A stretch of 64,000 nucleotides of DNA, from positions 2,046,001 through 2,110,000 of the forward strand of contig NZ_CP158016.1 of NCBI RefSeq assembly GCF_046254905.1, written 5' to 3'. Of this stretch, positions 8,638 to 18,228 are shown piece by piece. A program made the translations under genes and the position numbers. Every line of letters begins with the position of its first letter. The first letter of the stretch is position 1. This stretch comes from Pseudaeromonas aegiceratis (lineage in GTDB: Bacteria > Pseudomonadota > Gammaproteobacteria > Enterobacterales > Aeromonadaceae). The notes under the pieces were generated by a model that saw only the letters and a program-made list of their open reading frames with translations, ran no database searches and was not told the DNA's origin.

Positions 8638-10212
8638 TCAACCCCAGATAAGTGTCAGGCGATCGCTAATCAGCTCAGGAACCCAGCGCATAAATTGGTT
8701 CTTGTCTTTAACTGACAGACCAAGAGATACATCATTTTTTTTCTCTGCGTGGAATCGAGCCGCATCTAGCGCGCTATAACAACTCTCGGCAATAGCCTCA
8801 GGAAGTTTGAAAAAGTTAATATCACTTTCATCGCTAGAATCATCACACAACAGGAACTCTCGTATGACGGTCTTGTCGGCCTCAAGCTGAGGAAGTGATT
8901 CTGCGCCGGATTTAGATTTCCTCAATGCTGCCACACATTCCTTTTTCATTTGGCCCAGTTGATTAAGAATGCCTAGAATAATCCGCGTCAGTTCTTTTTC
9001 CTCAGCCGAAGCATTATTGCTAACCCTCGCTTCGTAAAGTGCCAGCAGGGATTGCCGAGTTATGAAAGGAGAAAAAGGCTTCATCTGCGCTCGCTTTAAC
9101 GTAACAAATTCAACGTTAACAGACGGGAGATCAAACATTAGAGCTTTGTTTGGGATATCTCCAATAACCTTGTCTTGTGCAATCGCACTTTGAGTTTTTC
9201 GAATTGCGGTAAAATTACCGATGGCCGTAGCTGAATAGCCGTAACGCATGTCTTTAGCAAAAGACTTTTTAAGGTCAACACGGGCGTGAATGCGAGCTGA
9301 CAACCCCATAGAGGTTAACGGCGTCACTGACAAATAATCACTTTCACCGCCCCCGACAGGAAGCAGCAACTGCTTCAGTCTCGGATCGATGCTGTATTCT
9401 TTTGGCGCAACGCCTTCGCGCAAGAGTTCATCTGTCGCAGCGCGAATAGCCTGCGCCGTCTCCGGCTCTCCGCAATCGCTACCCTCATTCAATATTTTCA
9501 ATACGGGGCCGACCAGCGCACCGACGTTAGCAATCTGATCAAGTGGCAAATCGTCGCCACATACCATCAGCTGCCCGGATGTCAAATAGGGGCCAACTGC
9601 CGCATGCTCTGATGGGAGGATAACGCCGACAACGGCAGCAGCCGTGTGAGTCGGCTTGGCGGTAAAGTGTCCCAGGTTGTTCAGCGCGGCGGCAACTCGA
9701 TGCTTAACGCTGTCTATTGAGGCCTCATCCTGGTTTCCACATACCTCGCTCACCACCGCATCCACTTCCCAAGGCTGTGCAGTTTTGAGGCTGTCGAGAA
9801 CGTCCTTTTTGTCATCGAACAATGTCCGAAATTTCAACTGATAGGCAGGATGACTCCAAAGCAACTCGGCAAATGCTCCCACGTAGAGATCTGACAAGGC
9901 AGCGAGGAAGCTGTCGGCGCGCATGTCACCCGCCTCACGCAGGGATTTGTCCATTTTTTTTAACTGCGCTTTAGAGTCAGTCTGTGCCCATGCCGCATGA
10001 AGTTTGCCAATAGCCATAAGCAGAAACTCAACCATCATCGGCTTGAATTGCGGGTGCTCGAGGATCGCAGCACCTTCATCCTCGCTTGACGCGTCGTTCT
10101 CTATTGACGGTTCCCCAAGCCATTTGACCATGATGGCTTGTTGCTCATCACCAGTGAGCTGACAACGCTCACGCCAGACCGCCAGGACCTTTTCGAGGCT
10201 CACTTTCGTCAT
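8638..10212 (-). CDS. cas8f: Cas8f-like large subunit (Csy1 analogue), highly divergent
   Basis: The first gene of the minus-strand cas operon, 524 residues, longer than classical Csy1 at about 430. By position it should be the large subunit that recognises the PAM and opens target DNA. A central segment (SDYLSVTPLTSMGLSARIH, then YGYSATAIGNFTAIRKTQS, then DLPSVNVEF) resembles in layout the TPL-S-L...P-NI-LNS region of Cas8f. The rest, including a helix-rich N-terminal 200 residues and the helical C-terminus ending LISDRLTLIWG, is not clearly alignable by eye. No HNH or other nuclease motif is visible. The ATG at 10212 has AAGGGG 7 bases upstream. Confidence 0.65.
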   Translation of the reverse strand: MTKVSLEKVLAVWRERCQLTGDEQQAIMVKWLGEPSIENDASSEDEGAAILEHPQFKPMMVEFLLMAIGKLHAAWAQTDSKAQLKKMDKSLREAGDMRADSFLAALSDLYVGAFAELLWSHPAYQLKFRTLFDDKKDVLDSLKTAQPWEVDAVVSEVCGNQDEASIDSVKHRVAAALNNLGHFTAKPTHTAAAVVGVILPSEHAAVGPYLTSGQLMVCGDDLPLDQIANVGALVGPVLKILNEGSDCGEPETAQAIRAATDELLREGVAPKEYSIDPRLKQLLLPVGGGESDYLSVTPLTSMGLSARIHARVDLKKSFAKDMRYGYSATAIGNFTAIRKTQSAIAQDKVIGDIPNKALMFDLPSVNVEFVTLKRAQMKPFSPFITRQSLLALYEARVSNNASAEEKELTRIILGILNQLGQMKKECVAALRKSKSGAESLPQLEADKTVIREFLLCDDSSDESDINFFKLPEAIAESCYSALDAARFHAEKKNDVSLGLSVKDKNQFMRWVPELISDRLTLIWG

Positions 10213-10364
10213 GCCTTACCCCTTTGAAATTGACTTGAGCACAAAATAGCCCGGTGATTAACAGGTACGCAAGATCTTAATTTCATGCTTAAATTGCTCA
10301 ATCGGATATTATTTCTTATTTCGGTGTTTTGGTTTCTGTATCGGACATTATATGGGGTTTTTTT
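10213..10364. promoter_or_regulatory. Divergent cas promoter region with repeated ATCGGAYATTAT sites
   Basis: The AT-rich region between the cas8f operon and the WYL regulator. ATCGGATATTAT (10301-10312) and ATCGGACATTAT (10340-10351) are direct repeats differing at one base. A weaker TTCGGTGTTTTG lies between them at 10320-10331. The TCGG cores at 10302, 10321 and 10341 are spaced 19-20 bp, about two helical turns, which suits repeated protein binding on one DNA face. For the minus operon, TTGAGC and TAAGAT about 16 bp apart (10300-10273) are a possible promoter. Binding by the adjacent WYL protein is inference. Confidence 0.5.
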
Positions 10365-11270
10365 GTGACTACTAAACAAGAAAAAGACGAAAAAATTCGC
10401 GCCCAGGCCGAACGCAGAGGCCTATTCATCCTGCGTCATGCCGCGCTCTATGGTAGTGTCAAAGCAAAAGATGTAAGGGAAGCGTTTGGAGTTGGTCATT
10501 CTAGTGCGGCCACCGACCTGCGGAGCGCCGCCGAGAACTGGCCACTTTTTTTTGATGACTTGGGTCGTGCAGGCCTTAAGACAAAGATTTTTGCAGTCAC
10601 ACCGCCCGAGGCGAGAGGTTCTGAACTGCTTAAGCTGATCGGGCAGAGTGCTCGCCCGGAAGATGTCGGGTTTGTTGGCAACATTCCGATAAAGACGTCA
10701 CTGTCACCCGGTTATGTTTTTACAGGGAACTCAGATGATGGCGTGGTTGAAGTGATCATGCAGGCTATCTTGGACGAACGCGGCATTGATATTTCTTATG
10801 TTGGCATGAAAAAGGAGGAAGTCAGGAAAGCCCGCGCCATTTACCCCGTGGGCCTCGAGCTGGCTGGCCGTCAATGGCGGGTGATAGCGCATGACATCGA
10901 GGACAAAACCTTAAAGATTTCCTCTGTGGGTAAGACATTTGCGCTCGCTCGGATCTTTGAGGCCAGAGCTAACGCTCGGTATGCGGCCAAGTCTCTGCGC
11001 GCCAAAAACGACCTGAGATCCCTACTGCGTTGGGGACTGGATGCAAGATGCAAGGTCACACTTAATCCACACATGACAGCAGATCAAATTGAGGCGGTCA
11101 CAAGGGAGTTTGGCTTAAAACGGGAGGGCGCCAGCTATGTGGTTAGCCTGCCAGCCCGAGGTATCGAAGAGTTCCGGCGTGACTACTGTGCTACGGACAT
11201 GAATGCGTTGAAAGACAGCGCTTTGAGTGACTACGTGTATCCCTTCTTTTTAAGTATCGAACTTTTATGA
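10365..11270 (+). CDS. WYL-domain transcriptional regulator, BrxR/CapW-like, coupled to cas3
   Basis: About 301 residues. The N-terminal 75 residues look like a winged helix-turn-helix (LFILRHAALYGSVKAKDVREAF, then HSSAATDLRSA). The middle holds a WYL-type domain (ILDERGIDISYVGMKKE, then ARAIYPVGLELAGRQWRVIAHD) and the C-terminus resembles a WCX extension. This order matches the BrxR/CapW regulators that repress phage-defence operons and respond to unknown ligands. I prefer the GTG at 10365; an upstream GTG at 10329 would lie within the possible operator repeats. Its stop overlaps the start of cas3 by 4 bases (ATGA), so the two are probably translated together. It likely controls both divergent units. 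Confidence 0.75.
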   Translation: MTTKQEKDEKIRAQAERRGLFILRHAALYGSVKAKDVREAFGVGHSSAATDLRSAAENWPLFFDDLGRAGLKTKIFAVTPPEARGSELLKLIGQSARPEDVGFVGNIPIKTSLSPGYVFTGNSDDGVVEVIMQAILDERGIDISYVGMKKEEVRKARAIYPVGLELAGRQWRVIAHDIEDKTLKISSVGKTFALARIFEARANARYAAKSLRAKNDLRSLLRWGLDARCKVTLNPHMTADQIEAVTREFGLKREGASYVVSLPARGIEEFRRDYCATDMNALKDSALSDYVYPFFLSIELL

Positions 11271-14260
11271 CTAACGAACTCACCGCAATCGAATTCAAGG
11301 ATAGTGTAACCCTGCTGGCGCAATGTGGTGGTCTGCTGCATGACATCGGCAAGCTAACGCGACACTTTCAGGCAAAGCTCACGGCTCAGCAATACATAAA
11401 GGATGTCATCAGCCATGAGTGGATTTCGGCCTGGATCATAAAGCACATGCTGGAGTTAGGAGAGGGGATTTCATGGACCTCATTTGTGCAAGCATGGCAG
11501 GCGTGGGAGACGGGGGTACAAGCATTCGGAGCGACCCTCAATGGTCTGGAATCGGACCGCTGGCATCCAATTGATGATATTGCTTCCCCTGCCAGTGCAC
11601 TTTTGATGATAGTAGCAACACATCACCGGCCATTTTCAGCCGACAAGAACCTCCCTACTCAAAAGATGGATCCTCACAAGGTGGCAGGGATGATCTCGCC
11701 TTCACCGACTCAAAATCATCTCCGGCCTGAAATGCTCAGCGTCCCGCTTGTAAATGAGGATTGGCACCACTGCAACGGGCTACTAGATAAGAACATCCCC
11801 GGCGAAGATTGGAGTGATTTACTGAAGGAGGCCAATGACAACTATCGAAAATTGGAGAAGGGACCAAGCAATAGTCCAGAATACTGGCATAAGGCTGGCT
11901 TGGTTGCTCGCGCAGCGCTAATCCTCGCCGATCATCAGATATCCGCCCAAGAGTTCAAGGCAGGTTCAGGTCCCTTTGCCAATACGCGCCATGGCAAACT
12001 AAACCAACCACTGTCATGGCATTTGACGGAAGTTGGAAAGCGAGCTGCCGAGATCGCTCCGCATCTTGTCGCCGCTACAGATTTGCCCGCATTGCCTAAC
12101 ACAGTGCGCAATAACTTCTTTGCGATGCAAGCTGACCCTAGCAAACAACGTTTTAAATGGCAGCATACTGGGAGCAGTGGACTCAAAAAGATCGCACAGA
12201 AAAGTTGCAATGATGGATATGCACCTCAATTCTTGATCTTCAACACAGCAGGAACCGGCTCAGGGAAAACGCGAGGGAACATGAAGTTTTTGGCTGCATG
12301 CCGGGATGAAAACGAGCCGCTACGGATCACTACTGGGCTTAACCTGCGCAGCCTGACCTTACAGACAGCAGACTCCTATCGGAATGAGTTGAACCTGAAG
12401 ATGGATCAATGTGCCTGCCTCATTGGTGATGCATTAACTCGCGATTTGTATTTCAATGAAAAGCAATCTGATCCTTGTGACGCCGACGCTGTGCTAGAGC
12501 ATTACTACAGCAGTGTTGGTTGCGACAGTCCTGACTTCTTAGGCGATCTTCCCAAGTGGCTTAAAAACTTGAGCCCGCAGCATAAAAATACTCCGCAAAT
12601 CTTGATTGCCGCACCGGTATTGGTGGCTACCATGGATTTCCTGGTCGCAGCAGGAGAACCCAATAGGCAAGCCGATCACGCTCATGCGTTATTCCGACTC
12701 GCGCATAGCGATCTCATTATCGATGAGGTGGATTCCTATGACCCTCATTCGCTGGTCGCTATATTACGACTTGTGCAACTGGCTGCCATGTTTGGCCGTA
12801 ATGTGGTGGTATCGTCGGCCACGTTATCACCACTGATCGCTCAATACATTCATTTGGCCTGGCGAAGTGGCACTCAGATCAATAAGGAATCTGGATCACA
12901 TACTGTCATCTGCCACACCATTCTTATCTCTGATTGCGGGAAGGTGGTTTCTCTTGATGAAACAGGGGACAGCCCGAACTGGTTTGATCGATTTGGCGAG
13001 CAGTACCGTGACACCATGAACAACATTTACGCTGAAAAAAAACAAAAACTTCGTCTTGGTCAGATCGTGGATTATGAACCAACATCGCTTACCAAGACCT
13101 TACTAACGGTCATAGAGACGGCTCATGTAAATCACTGCTGGGAGATGAAAAAATCCAATGGAAATGGTATCAAGGTTTCCATTGGTGTGGTGAGAATGGC
13201 AAACGTTGATCCGTTGATCAAACATGTTGAACTCATGAAGTCAGCATTGCAAAAACACTCCGGGATTCAAATCAGAGTGTGTGCATACCACGGTCGGGAA
13301 GTGATGATGCGTCGATACATTAAGGAGCAGGCACTTGATTCATTACTAAAGAGACATGGCGTTCAGGGGGAAACGGCCCCTGGGGCGCATGAGGCCATAA
13401 AAGGCATCATTGATCAACTTGATGATCAGATCGAAGATATCGCCTTTGTGGTGTTTGCCTCACCTGTTGAAGAGATAGGGAGAGATCATGATTTTGACTG
13501 GGGGATCATAGAACCCAGCAGTCTCCACTCCATCATTCAGCTTGCTGGTCGTATTAACCGGCACCGACTGGTTGATGTGACCAACCCAAACATCTTTATC
13601 CTCAACAAAAATATTAAAGCGGCACGCGGAGAAAAACCGAGCTTTACAATGCCTGGGTTTCAGTTCACAGATGAAGCAACCGGAAAAATTCAAACGCACC
13701 TCAAGCCAAGCATGACCTACTTGCTGACGAGCACAAAAATCGATAGCAAAAAAATGCGCCCGCTCGACAAAGGTTTCCCAATTGATGCAAGCCTTATATT
13801 TTCTGAAAATCATCGCTGTCGCTTTGCGGATGAGGATGATAAAGGAATTGAATCCACACTGGGAAAAGTTGTAGCTCACTTTTCTTCTGACAATAAATAC
13901 TGGGCTTGTGACTGGCTCTATCTGCGCTATCCTTTGCGCGATAGTAATCAGAATGCCACTTGGAGAGCCTTAGTTAACGAACACAGTAATGGCTATAAGC
14001 TGGAGCTTTTTGAACCTAACAACAATAGGCATTGGACTGATAAGAGTTGCAACAAACATGAATATGAATGTGATGATATGTGCTGGCTTTCGCCCTCGTT
14101 ACTTGATGCCACAAAAAAAATGAGAGCAATCCTTGAGGTAACTTATCACGATGCCCCTGAGAGGATCGATGCGGCGCTGAAGGAGACAAGTCAGTTCGGC
14201 ACAGGGAAGGATAAGACTACCGAAGACATTCAGATCACTTGGGCAGGTGTAAAATCATAG
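11267..14260 (+). CDS. cas3: Cas3 of type I-F lineage, HD nuclease-helicase, without the Cas2 domain
   Basis: 997 residues. Cas3 is recruited to target-bound complex, unwinds and degrades the DNA. The HD nuclease begins almost at once (GGLLHDIGKL, H25-D26; SHEWISAWI; VATHHRPF). The helicase has Walker A GTGSGKT (about 329-335), an IDEVDSYD box (about 485), VVVSSATLSP (about 515) and motif VI LAGRINRHR (about 760). The phrases PVEEIGRDHDFDWGIIEPSS and SSATLSPLIAQYI are characteristic of I-F Cas3. Type I-F Cas3 normally carries a Cas2 domain of about 90 residues before the HD; here it is absent, with no earlier in-frame start because the gene overlaps the regulator. C-terminal residues lie 336 bp from an IS21 end. 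Confidence 0.93.
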   Translation: MTNELTAIEFKDSVTLLAQCGGLLHDIGKLTRHFQAKLTAQQYIKDVISHEWISAWIIKHMLELGEGISWTSFVQAWQAWETGVQAFGATLNGLESDRWHPIDDIASPASALLMIVATHHRPFSADKNLPTQKMDPHKVAGMISPSPTQNHLRPEMLSVPLVNEDWHHCNGLLDKNIPGEDWSDLLKEANDNYRKLEKGPSNSPEYWHKAGLVARAALILADHQISAQEFKAGSGPFANTRHGKLNQPLSWHLTEVGKRAAEIAPHLVAATDLPALPNTVRNNFFAMQADPSKQRFKWQHTGSSGLKKIAQKSCNDGYAPQFLIFNTAGTGSGKTRGNMKFLAACRDENEPLRITTGLNLRSLTLQTADSYRNELNLKMDQCACLIGDALTRDLYFNEKQSDPCDADAVLEHYYSSVGCDSPDFLGDLPKWLKNLSPQHKNTPQILIAAPVLVATMDFLVAAGEPNRQADHAHALFRLAHSDLIIDEVDSYDPHSLVAILRLVQLAAMFGRNVVVSSATLSPLIAQYIHLAWRSGTQINKESGSHTVICHTILISDCGKVVSLDETGDSPNWFDRFGEQYRDTMNNIYAEKKQKLRLGQIVDYEPTSLTKTLLTVIETAHVNHCWEMKKSNGNGIKVSIGVVRMANVDPLIKHVELMKSALQKHSGIQIRVCAYHGREVMMRRYIKEQALDSLLKRHGVQGETAPGAHEAIKGIIDQLDDQIEDIAFVVFASPVEEIGRDHDFDWGIIEPSSLHSIIQLAGRINRHRLVDVTNPNIFILNKNIKAARGEKPSFTMPGFQFTDEATGKIQTHLKPSMTYLLTSTKIDSKKMRPLDKGFPIDASLIFSENHRCRFADEDDKGIESTLGKVVAHFSSDNKYWACDWLYLRYPLRDSNQNATWRALVNEHSNGYKLELFEPNNNRHWTDKSCNKHEYECDDMCWLSPSLLDATKKMRAILEVTYHDAPERIDAALKETSQFGTGKDKTTEDIQITWAGVKS

Positions 14261-14596
14261 ATTGAATCGCGGCCATGACAAGGTGATACAACCCTACCGG
14301 TCCAAGGACAACAACTTGGCAGCTCTTCTGGTCGCCCTACTCTCTTGCTTTGCATCGTATTCTTCCGCCAGAGGCGGGCATGCTGGTCAAAATGGGCTGC
14401 GCAACCACCGATGCTCCCTATTTGTTGAATCCGTTCGCCACGGCGAACGAACGTACCCACTAGGGGGCTTGCAAATACTGGCGTTGATAAGCCACCAATA
14501 ACGAGGATCGTTGTACCTGTCACCGATCTCGCCCTTAGATATGACGCCCCACTTCTGTTGGCGGTCTATCCATTGTGTTTGGCCATTATGGTGAAG
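14261..14596. other. Gene-poor stretch between cas3 and the right IS21 copy
   Basis: 336 bases. Open frames of 70-97 codons exist on the minus strand (for example one running 14523 to 14230 that overlaps the cas3 end) but none has a recognisable family, and they overlap each other. It may be the remnant of island sequence left by a deletion next to the IS21. I see no RNA gene or terminator with confidence. Confidence 0.5.
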
Positions 14597-14649
14597 TGTC
14601 AATCAGCATCGAAAAATGACCAGGGATCAGCGTCCAAAATTGACCCGGG

Positions 14650-15391
14650 TTAACTGGCTGATTTCATCCTCTGTTTGAAGCGGTAGGAGTCGTTTCCGGT
14701 CTCGATGATCTCGCAATGATGGGTGATCCGATCCAGCATCGCCGTGGTCATCTTCTCGTCCGTAAACACCTTGCCCCATTCGCTGAAGGTCAGGTTGGTG
14801 GTCAGGATCAGGCTGGTACGCTCATACAGCTTGCTGATGAGATGAAACAGCAGGGCGCCACCGCTTTCGGCAAACGGCAGATAGCCTAGTTCGTCCAGGA
14901 TCACGGCATCGACATTGACCAGTCGGTTGGCCAGTTGTCCGACTTTGCCGGCCGCCTTCTCCTGCTCCAACTGGTTGACCAGATCCACCACGCCGTAGAA
15001 GCGCACCCGCTTGCCCCGACGCACGGCGTTGCGCCCCAAGGCGATGGCTAGGTGAGTTTTCCCCGTGCCGGTCCCGCCGATCAGCAACAGGTTACGCTTC
15101 TGTGCCAGGAAGTCATCCCGATCCAGCGCAGACAACTGCTCGGGGCTCACCGGTGTGTCGCGCGCGTCGAAGCTGTCCAGATCCCGGGCCAGCGGGAATT
15201 TGGCAATGCCCATCTGGTAGCGGATCGAGCGGCATTGACGCTCGGACTCTTCGGCTTCGATCATCCGTCTGAGCCACTGCTCCGGTGGTGGCAGGGGCCG
15301 CTCCCGATGTCCCAGCAGTTCGTCCGCATAGGGCGGCCATGCCGAACAGTTTCAGCCCCTGCAGGCGTTGGTAGATCTCATCGGCTGACAT
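14650..15391 (-). pseudogene. istB: IstB of the right IS21 copy, frameshifted
   Basis: The intact 204-residue part (15264 to 14650) matches the left copy residue for residue, with Walker A GGTGTGKTH and Walker B VILDELGYL. The start region from 15391 carries the same frame change about 60 bases downstream of the ATG. See the left copy for the interpretation. Confidence 0.8.
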
Positions 15392-16173
15392 GCTGACCTC
15401 CCGGCAACAGGCGGTCATAGCGCTGGCAGTTGGCCTCTGGTGGGCGAGTCAGTGGCAGCACCTGGGCATGGACCACCGGCGCCTCGACGGGGCGGCGTAG
15501 CCGCTGCAGCTGGTTGAGCACCAGCTCGGCCGAGCTGCCGCCCAGTTGGAGTACCTGCCGGCAGGCCTGCTCCAACAGGTCGAGTCCGTCCTGCCGGGCG
15601 GCCAACAGCAGCTTGACCATGTCCCGGCACCGCCCTTGCGGGCCATCAGTTGCTGCTGCAAGCGGCTCAATGCTGGCGGCAGCGTCCACTCCTTGAAGGG
15701 GGCACCGTGGCGCAGAGCGCCGGGCTTGTGCTCGAGCAGGTCGAGGTAGTGCCAGGGGTCATACTGGGTCTTGTCCCGACCAAACTGACGGGGATGGTCG
15801 GCGATGAGCTCGCTCTGGGCGTACACCTGGAGCCGGTCGGCGAAGACCCTGGCGGTAACGTGCCGATGTGCGTAACGGCTGTCGACACTGTAGGTGTTGC
15901 GGTCGAAGTGGATGAGACAGGTACTGTCGACGCGCAGCTCCCGCTCCACATAGCCATTGAAGCGGGATGCCAGGGGGCGCAGGGCGGTCCGCTCCAGCTC
16001 GAAGCGCTGCCACACCGTGTGGGACGGGTCGTCCGGATGCGGGCGTGTCTGTGCCGCCTGCTCCAGCTCCTGGATGAGGCGGCGGTTGAGTTCGGTTAGG
16101 CTGTCTGTAGTGGTCTAATCATCCCGGACACCATTTTAGGTGGTAAAGTCGCCACCGTAACCCGAGGTGTTCA

Positions 16174-16482
16174 ATGACAAGACAACGTCGTTCATTTACT
16201 GCTGAGTTCAAACTCGAAGCGGCGAGCTTGGTGCTCGAACATGGCTATTCCGTGCCCGATGCTTCCCGCTCACTCGGTGTCGGTGAAACCGCACTCCGTC
16301 GATGGGTTCAACAGCTGCAATCCGAACGGAATGGTTCCACACCGGCCAGCAAGGCGCTGACGCCAGAGCAGCAAAAAATCCAGGAGCTGGAGGCGCGGAT
16401 CAACCGACTTGAACGCGAAAAAGCGATCCTAAAAAAGGCTACAGCTCTCTTGATGGCGGACGATCTCGAACGTACGCGCTGA
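16174..16482 (+). CDS. IS3-family OrfA
   Basis: 102 residues with an N-terminal helix-turn-helix (RRSFTAEFKLEAASLVLEHG, then YSVPDASRSLGVGETALRRW) and a C-terminal leucine-zipper-like coiled coil (QELEARINRLEREKAILKKA). It binds the element ends. An A6G run at 16431-16437 inside the zipper codons is the typical slippery site for -1 frameshifting, which would fuse OrfA to OrfB as the active transposase. The start at 16174 follows a GAGGTG-like site. Confidence 0.92.
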   Translation: MTRQRRSFTAEFKLEAASLVLEHGYSVPDASRSLGVGETALRRWVQQLQSERNGSTPASKALTPEQQKIQELEARINRLEREKAILKKATALLMADDLERTR

Positions 16483-16526
16483 TCGAGCGATTAAGAGAGC
16501 ATGAGTCTACCGAACTGGTCTGTTCT

Positions 16527-17336
16527 GTGTTTGATATCGCAAGCTCATCTTTTTATGAGTATTTGGCGCGTAAGGGCCATGTAAATCGTGAACGGCTGCA
16601 GCACAGAAGTGAAGTGCGGCGCTTGTTCAAGGAAAGTCGGGGCTCTGCTGGTAGCCGAACCCTGATGTTGAGGCTGCGTGAGTTGGGACACCAAATTGGT
16701 CGATTCAAGGTGCGTAGCCTGATGAAGGAAGCGGGTTTGGTATCGAAGCAGCCCGGCTCTCATGCCTATAAAGCGGCGCAGTGTGAACGACCGGACATCC
16801 CGAATTTATTGGCACGTGAGTTTGCTGTTGCGCAACCAAACCGCGCCTGGTGCGGTGATATCACCTACGTCTGGGCCGGTGGCCGCTGGTATTACTTGGC
16901 GGTGGTACTCGATCTCTGTACTCGGCGGGTGATTGGTTGGGCGCTGTCCGATAAGCCGGATGCCGACTTGGCCGTGAAAGCCCTGGATATGGCTTATCAG
17001 CAACGAGGCTGTCCGCCGGGAGTGCTGTTTCACAGCGATCAGGGTAGCCAGTATGCCAGTCGGAAATTTCGGCAACGGCTGTGGCGTTATCGGATAACCC
17101 AGAGCATGAGCCGACGAGGCAACTGCTGGGATAACGCCCCCATGGAGCGGGTATTCAGAAGTTTAAAGACAGAATGGATCCCTGAGACGGGATACCAGAA
17201 ACTCCAGGAAGCAAAACGGGACATCAGCTACTACCTGATGGACTACTACAACTGGCGGCGACCCCATCAACATAACGATGGGCTCCCGCCAGCAGAAGCC
17301 GAAAATCGGCTTAACAGAGTGTCCGGATTTAGTTGA
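16527..17336 (+). CDS. IS3-family OrfB, DDE transposase domain
   Basis: The catalytic half of the transposase. The DDE residues sit in CGDITYVW, HSDQGSQYAS and APMERVFRSLKTE, and the HTH_21-like segment RRLFKESRGSAGSRTL precedes them. The reading frame is open upstream of the ATG and continues through YALIERLREHESTELVCSV to the A6G slippery site in orfA. The working product is therefore probably the -1 frameshift fusion, not the protein from 16527. The element looks intact and could be active. Confidence 0.93.
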   Translation: MFDIASSSFYEYLARKGHVNRERLQHRSEVRRLFKESRGSAGSRTLMLRLRELGHQIGRFKVRSLMKEAGLVSKQPGSHAYKAAQCERPDIPNLLAREFAVAQPNRAWCGDITYVWAGGRWYYLAVVLDLCTRRVIGWALSDKPDADLAVKALDMAYQQRGCPPGVLFHSDQGSQYASRKFRQRLWRYRITQSMSRRGNCWDNAPMERVFRSLKTEWIPETGYQKLQEAKRDISYYLMDYYNWRRPHQHNDGLPPAEAENRLNRVSGFS

Positions 17337-18228
17337 CCACTACAGTCGACCTTGCGTCTGGGGGTGAAGCAGCGCCGACGCACGTCCTGGACCTGCTTCT
17401 CGACTTGGCCTTTCTCCCAGCCCGATGCCGGCGTGCAGGCCACCGGCTCGATGACATAGTGGCTCATCAAGGCCAGGAAGCGGGGATTGAAACGGCGCTC
17501 CTTGCCGTCGAGCACCTGGTCGACGCAGGTCTTGAGGTTGTCATAAATACCCTGACGTGGCACACCACCCCAGTAGTGAAACGCCGCATCGTGGGCAGCA
17601 AACACCATCTCCTGGGTCTCGCGGGGAAACACCATGACGAAGGGCTGGCGGCTGTGGATGAGACGAAAGTGGGCCGCCTTCACCCGTTGCACCACGCCGC
17701 CAATCTCCACCTCCTCCTCGCTCCAGTCAAACTGATAGGCCTCGCCGGCTGCGAACGTCAGGGGAACAAAGGCCGCCGTCTTGACGGGCTGCTTTTTGTG
17801 GTCACGGACGAAGCGCTGCACGCTGTCGTAGGCGCCCTGGTAGCCCAATCGCTGCAGGTCTTCGAAGAGCTGCTTGGCGCAGCGGCGTTGCCGCTTGGGT
17901 CGCTGGGCATCGAGATCCAGCCACTGGGCCAGTGTCGGCTCGAATTCGCCCAGCTTAGGCTTGGCAGGTTGCTGCCGCCGGTACTTAGGCGGCTCGGACG
18001 GAGGTTGGCGAAGGTACTTGCGAACGGTATTGCGGGAGAGGCCTGTAACTTTGACGATGGCATTGATGGACTGGCCGTCCACCTGATGCATGCGCCGTAT
18101 TTTCAGCACGGTTTCCATGATTAACACCCCAGGTTCTCCGGTCCAAAAACCGGATGGTTGCACACACTCCGGGGTGGTCAAAATTGGACGCTGAAAACCC
18201 CGGAAACCTGGTCATTTTTGCGCGCTGA

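Larger units (their letters stand above)
16106..17344 (+). mobile_element. IS3-family insertion sequence
   Basis: 1,239 bp bounded by imperfect inverted repeats starting TGTAGTGGTC at both ends. It encodes the overlapping orfA and orfB pair of the IS3 family and is flanked by a 3-bp direct repeat GTC (16103-16105 and 17345-17347), the usual size for the family. Removing it restores the istA sequence exactly, so it is younger than the IS21 copy it entered. Confidence 0.95.
15378..18118 (-). pseudogene. istA: IstA of the right IS21 copy, split by IS3 and frameshifted
   Basis: The N-terminal part (18118 down to 17348) and the C-terminal part (16105 down to 15378) match the left istA. The IS3 element at 16106-17344 sits at the codons for the KVDSLTEL segment, with GTC duplicated on both sides. 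The single-base loss near the 3' end seen in the left copy is also here. This copy cannot make a functional transposase. Confidence 0.9.

Noticed and set aside
14230..14602. Small minus-strand genes between cas3 and the IS21 (97 and 71 codons)
   Set aside because: They overlap each other and the end of cas3, have no family likeness and no good ribosome binding site.
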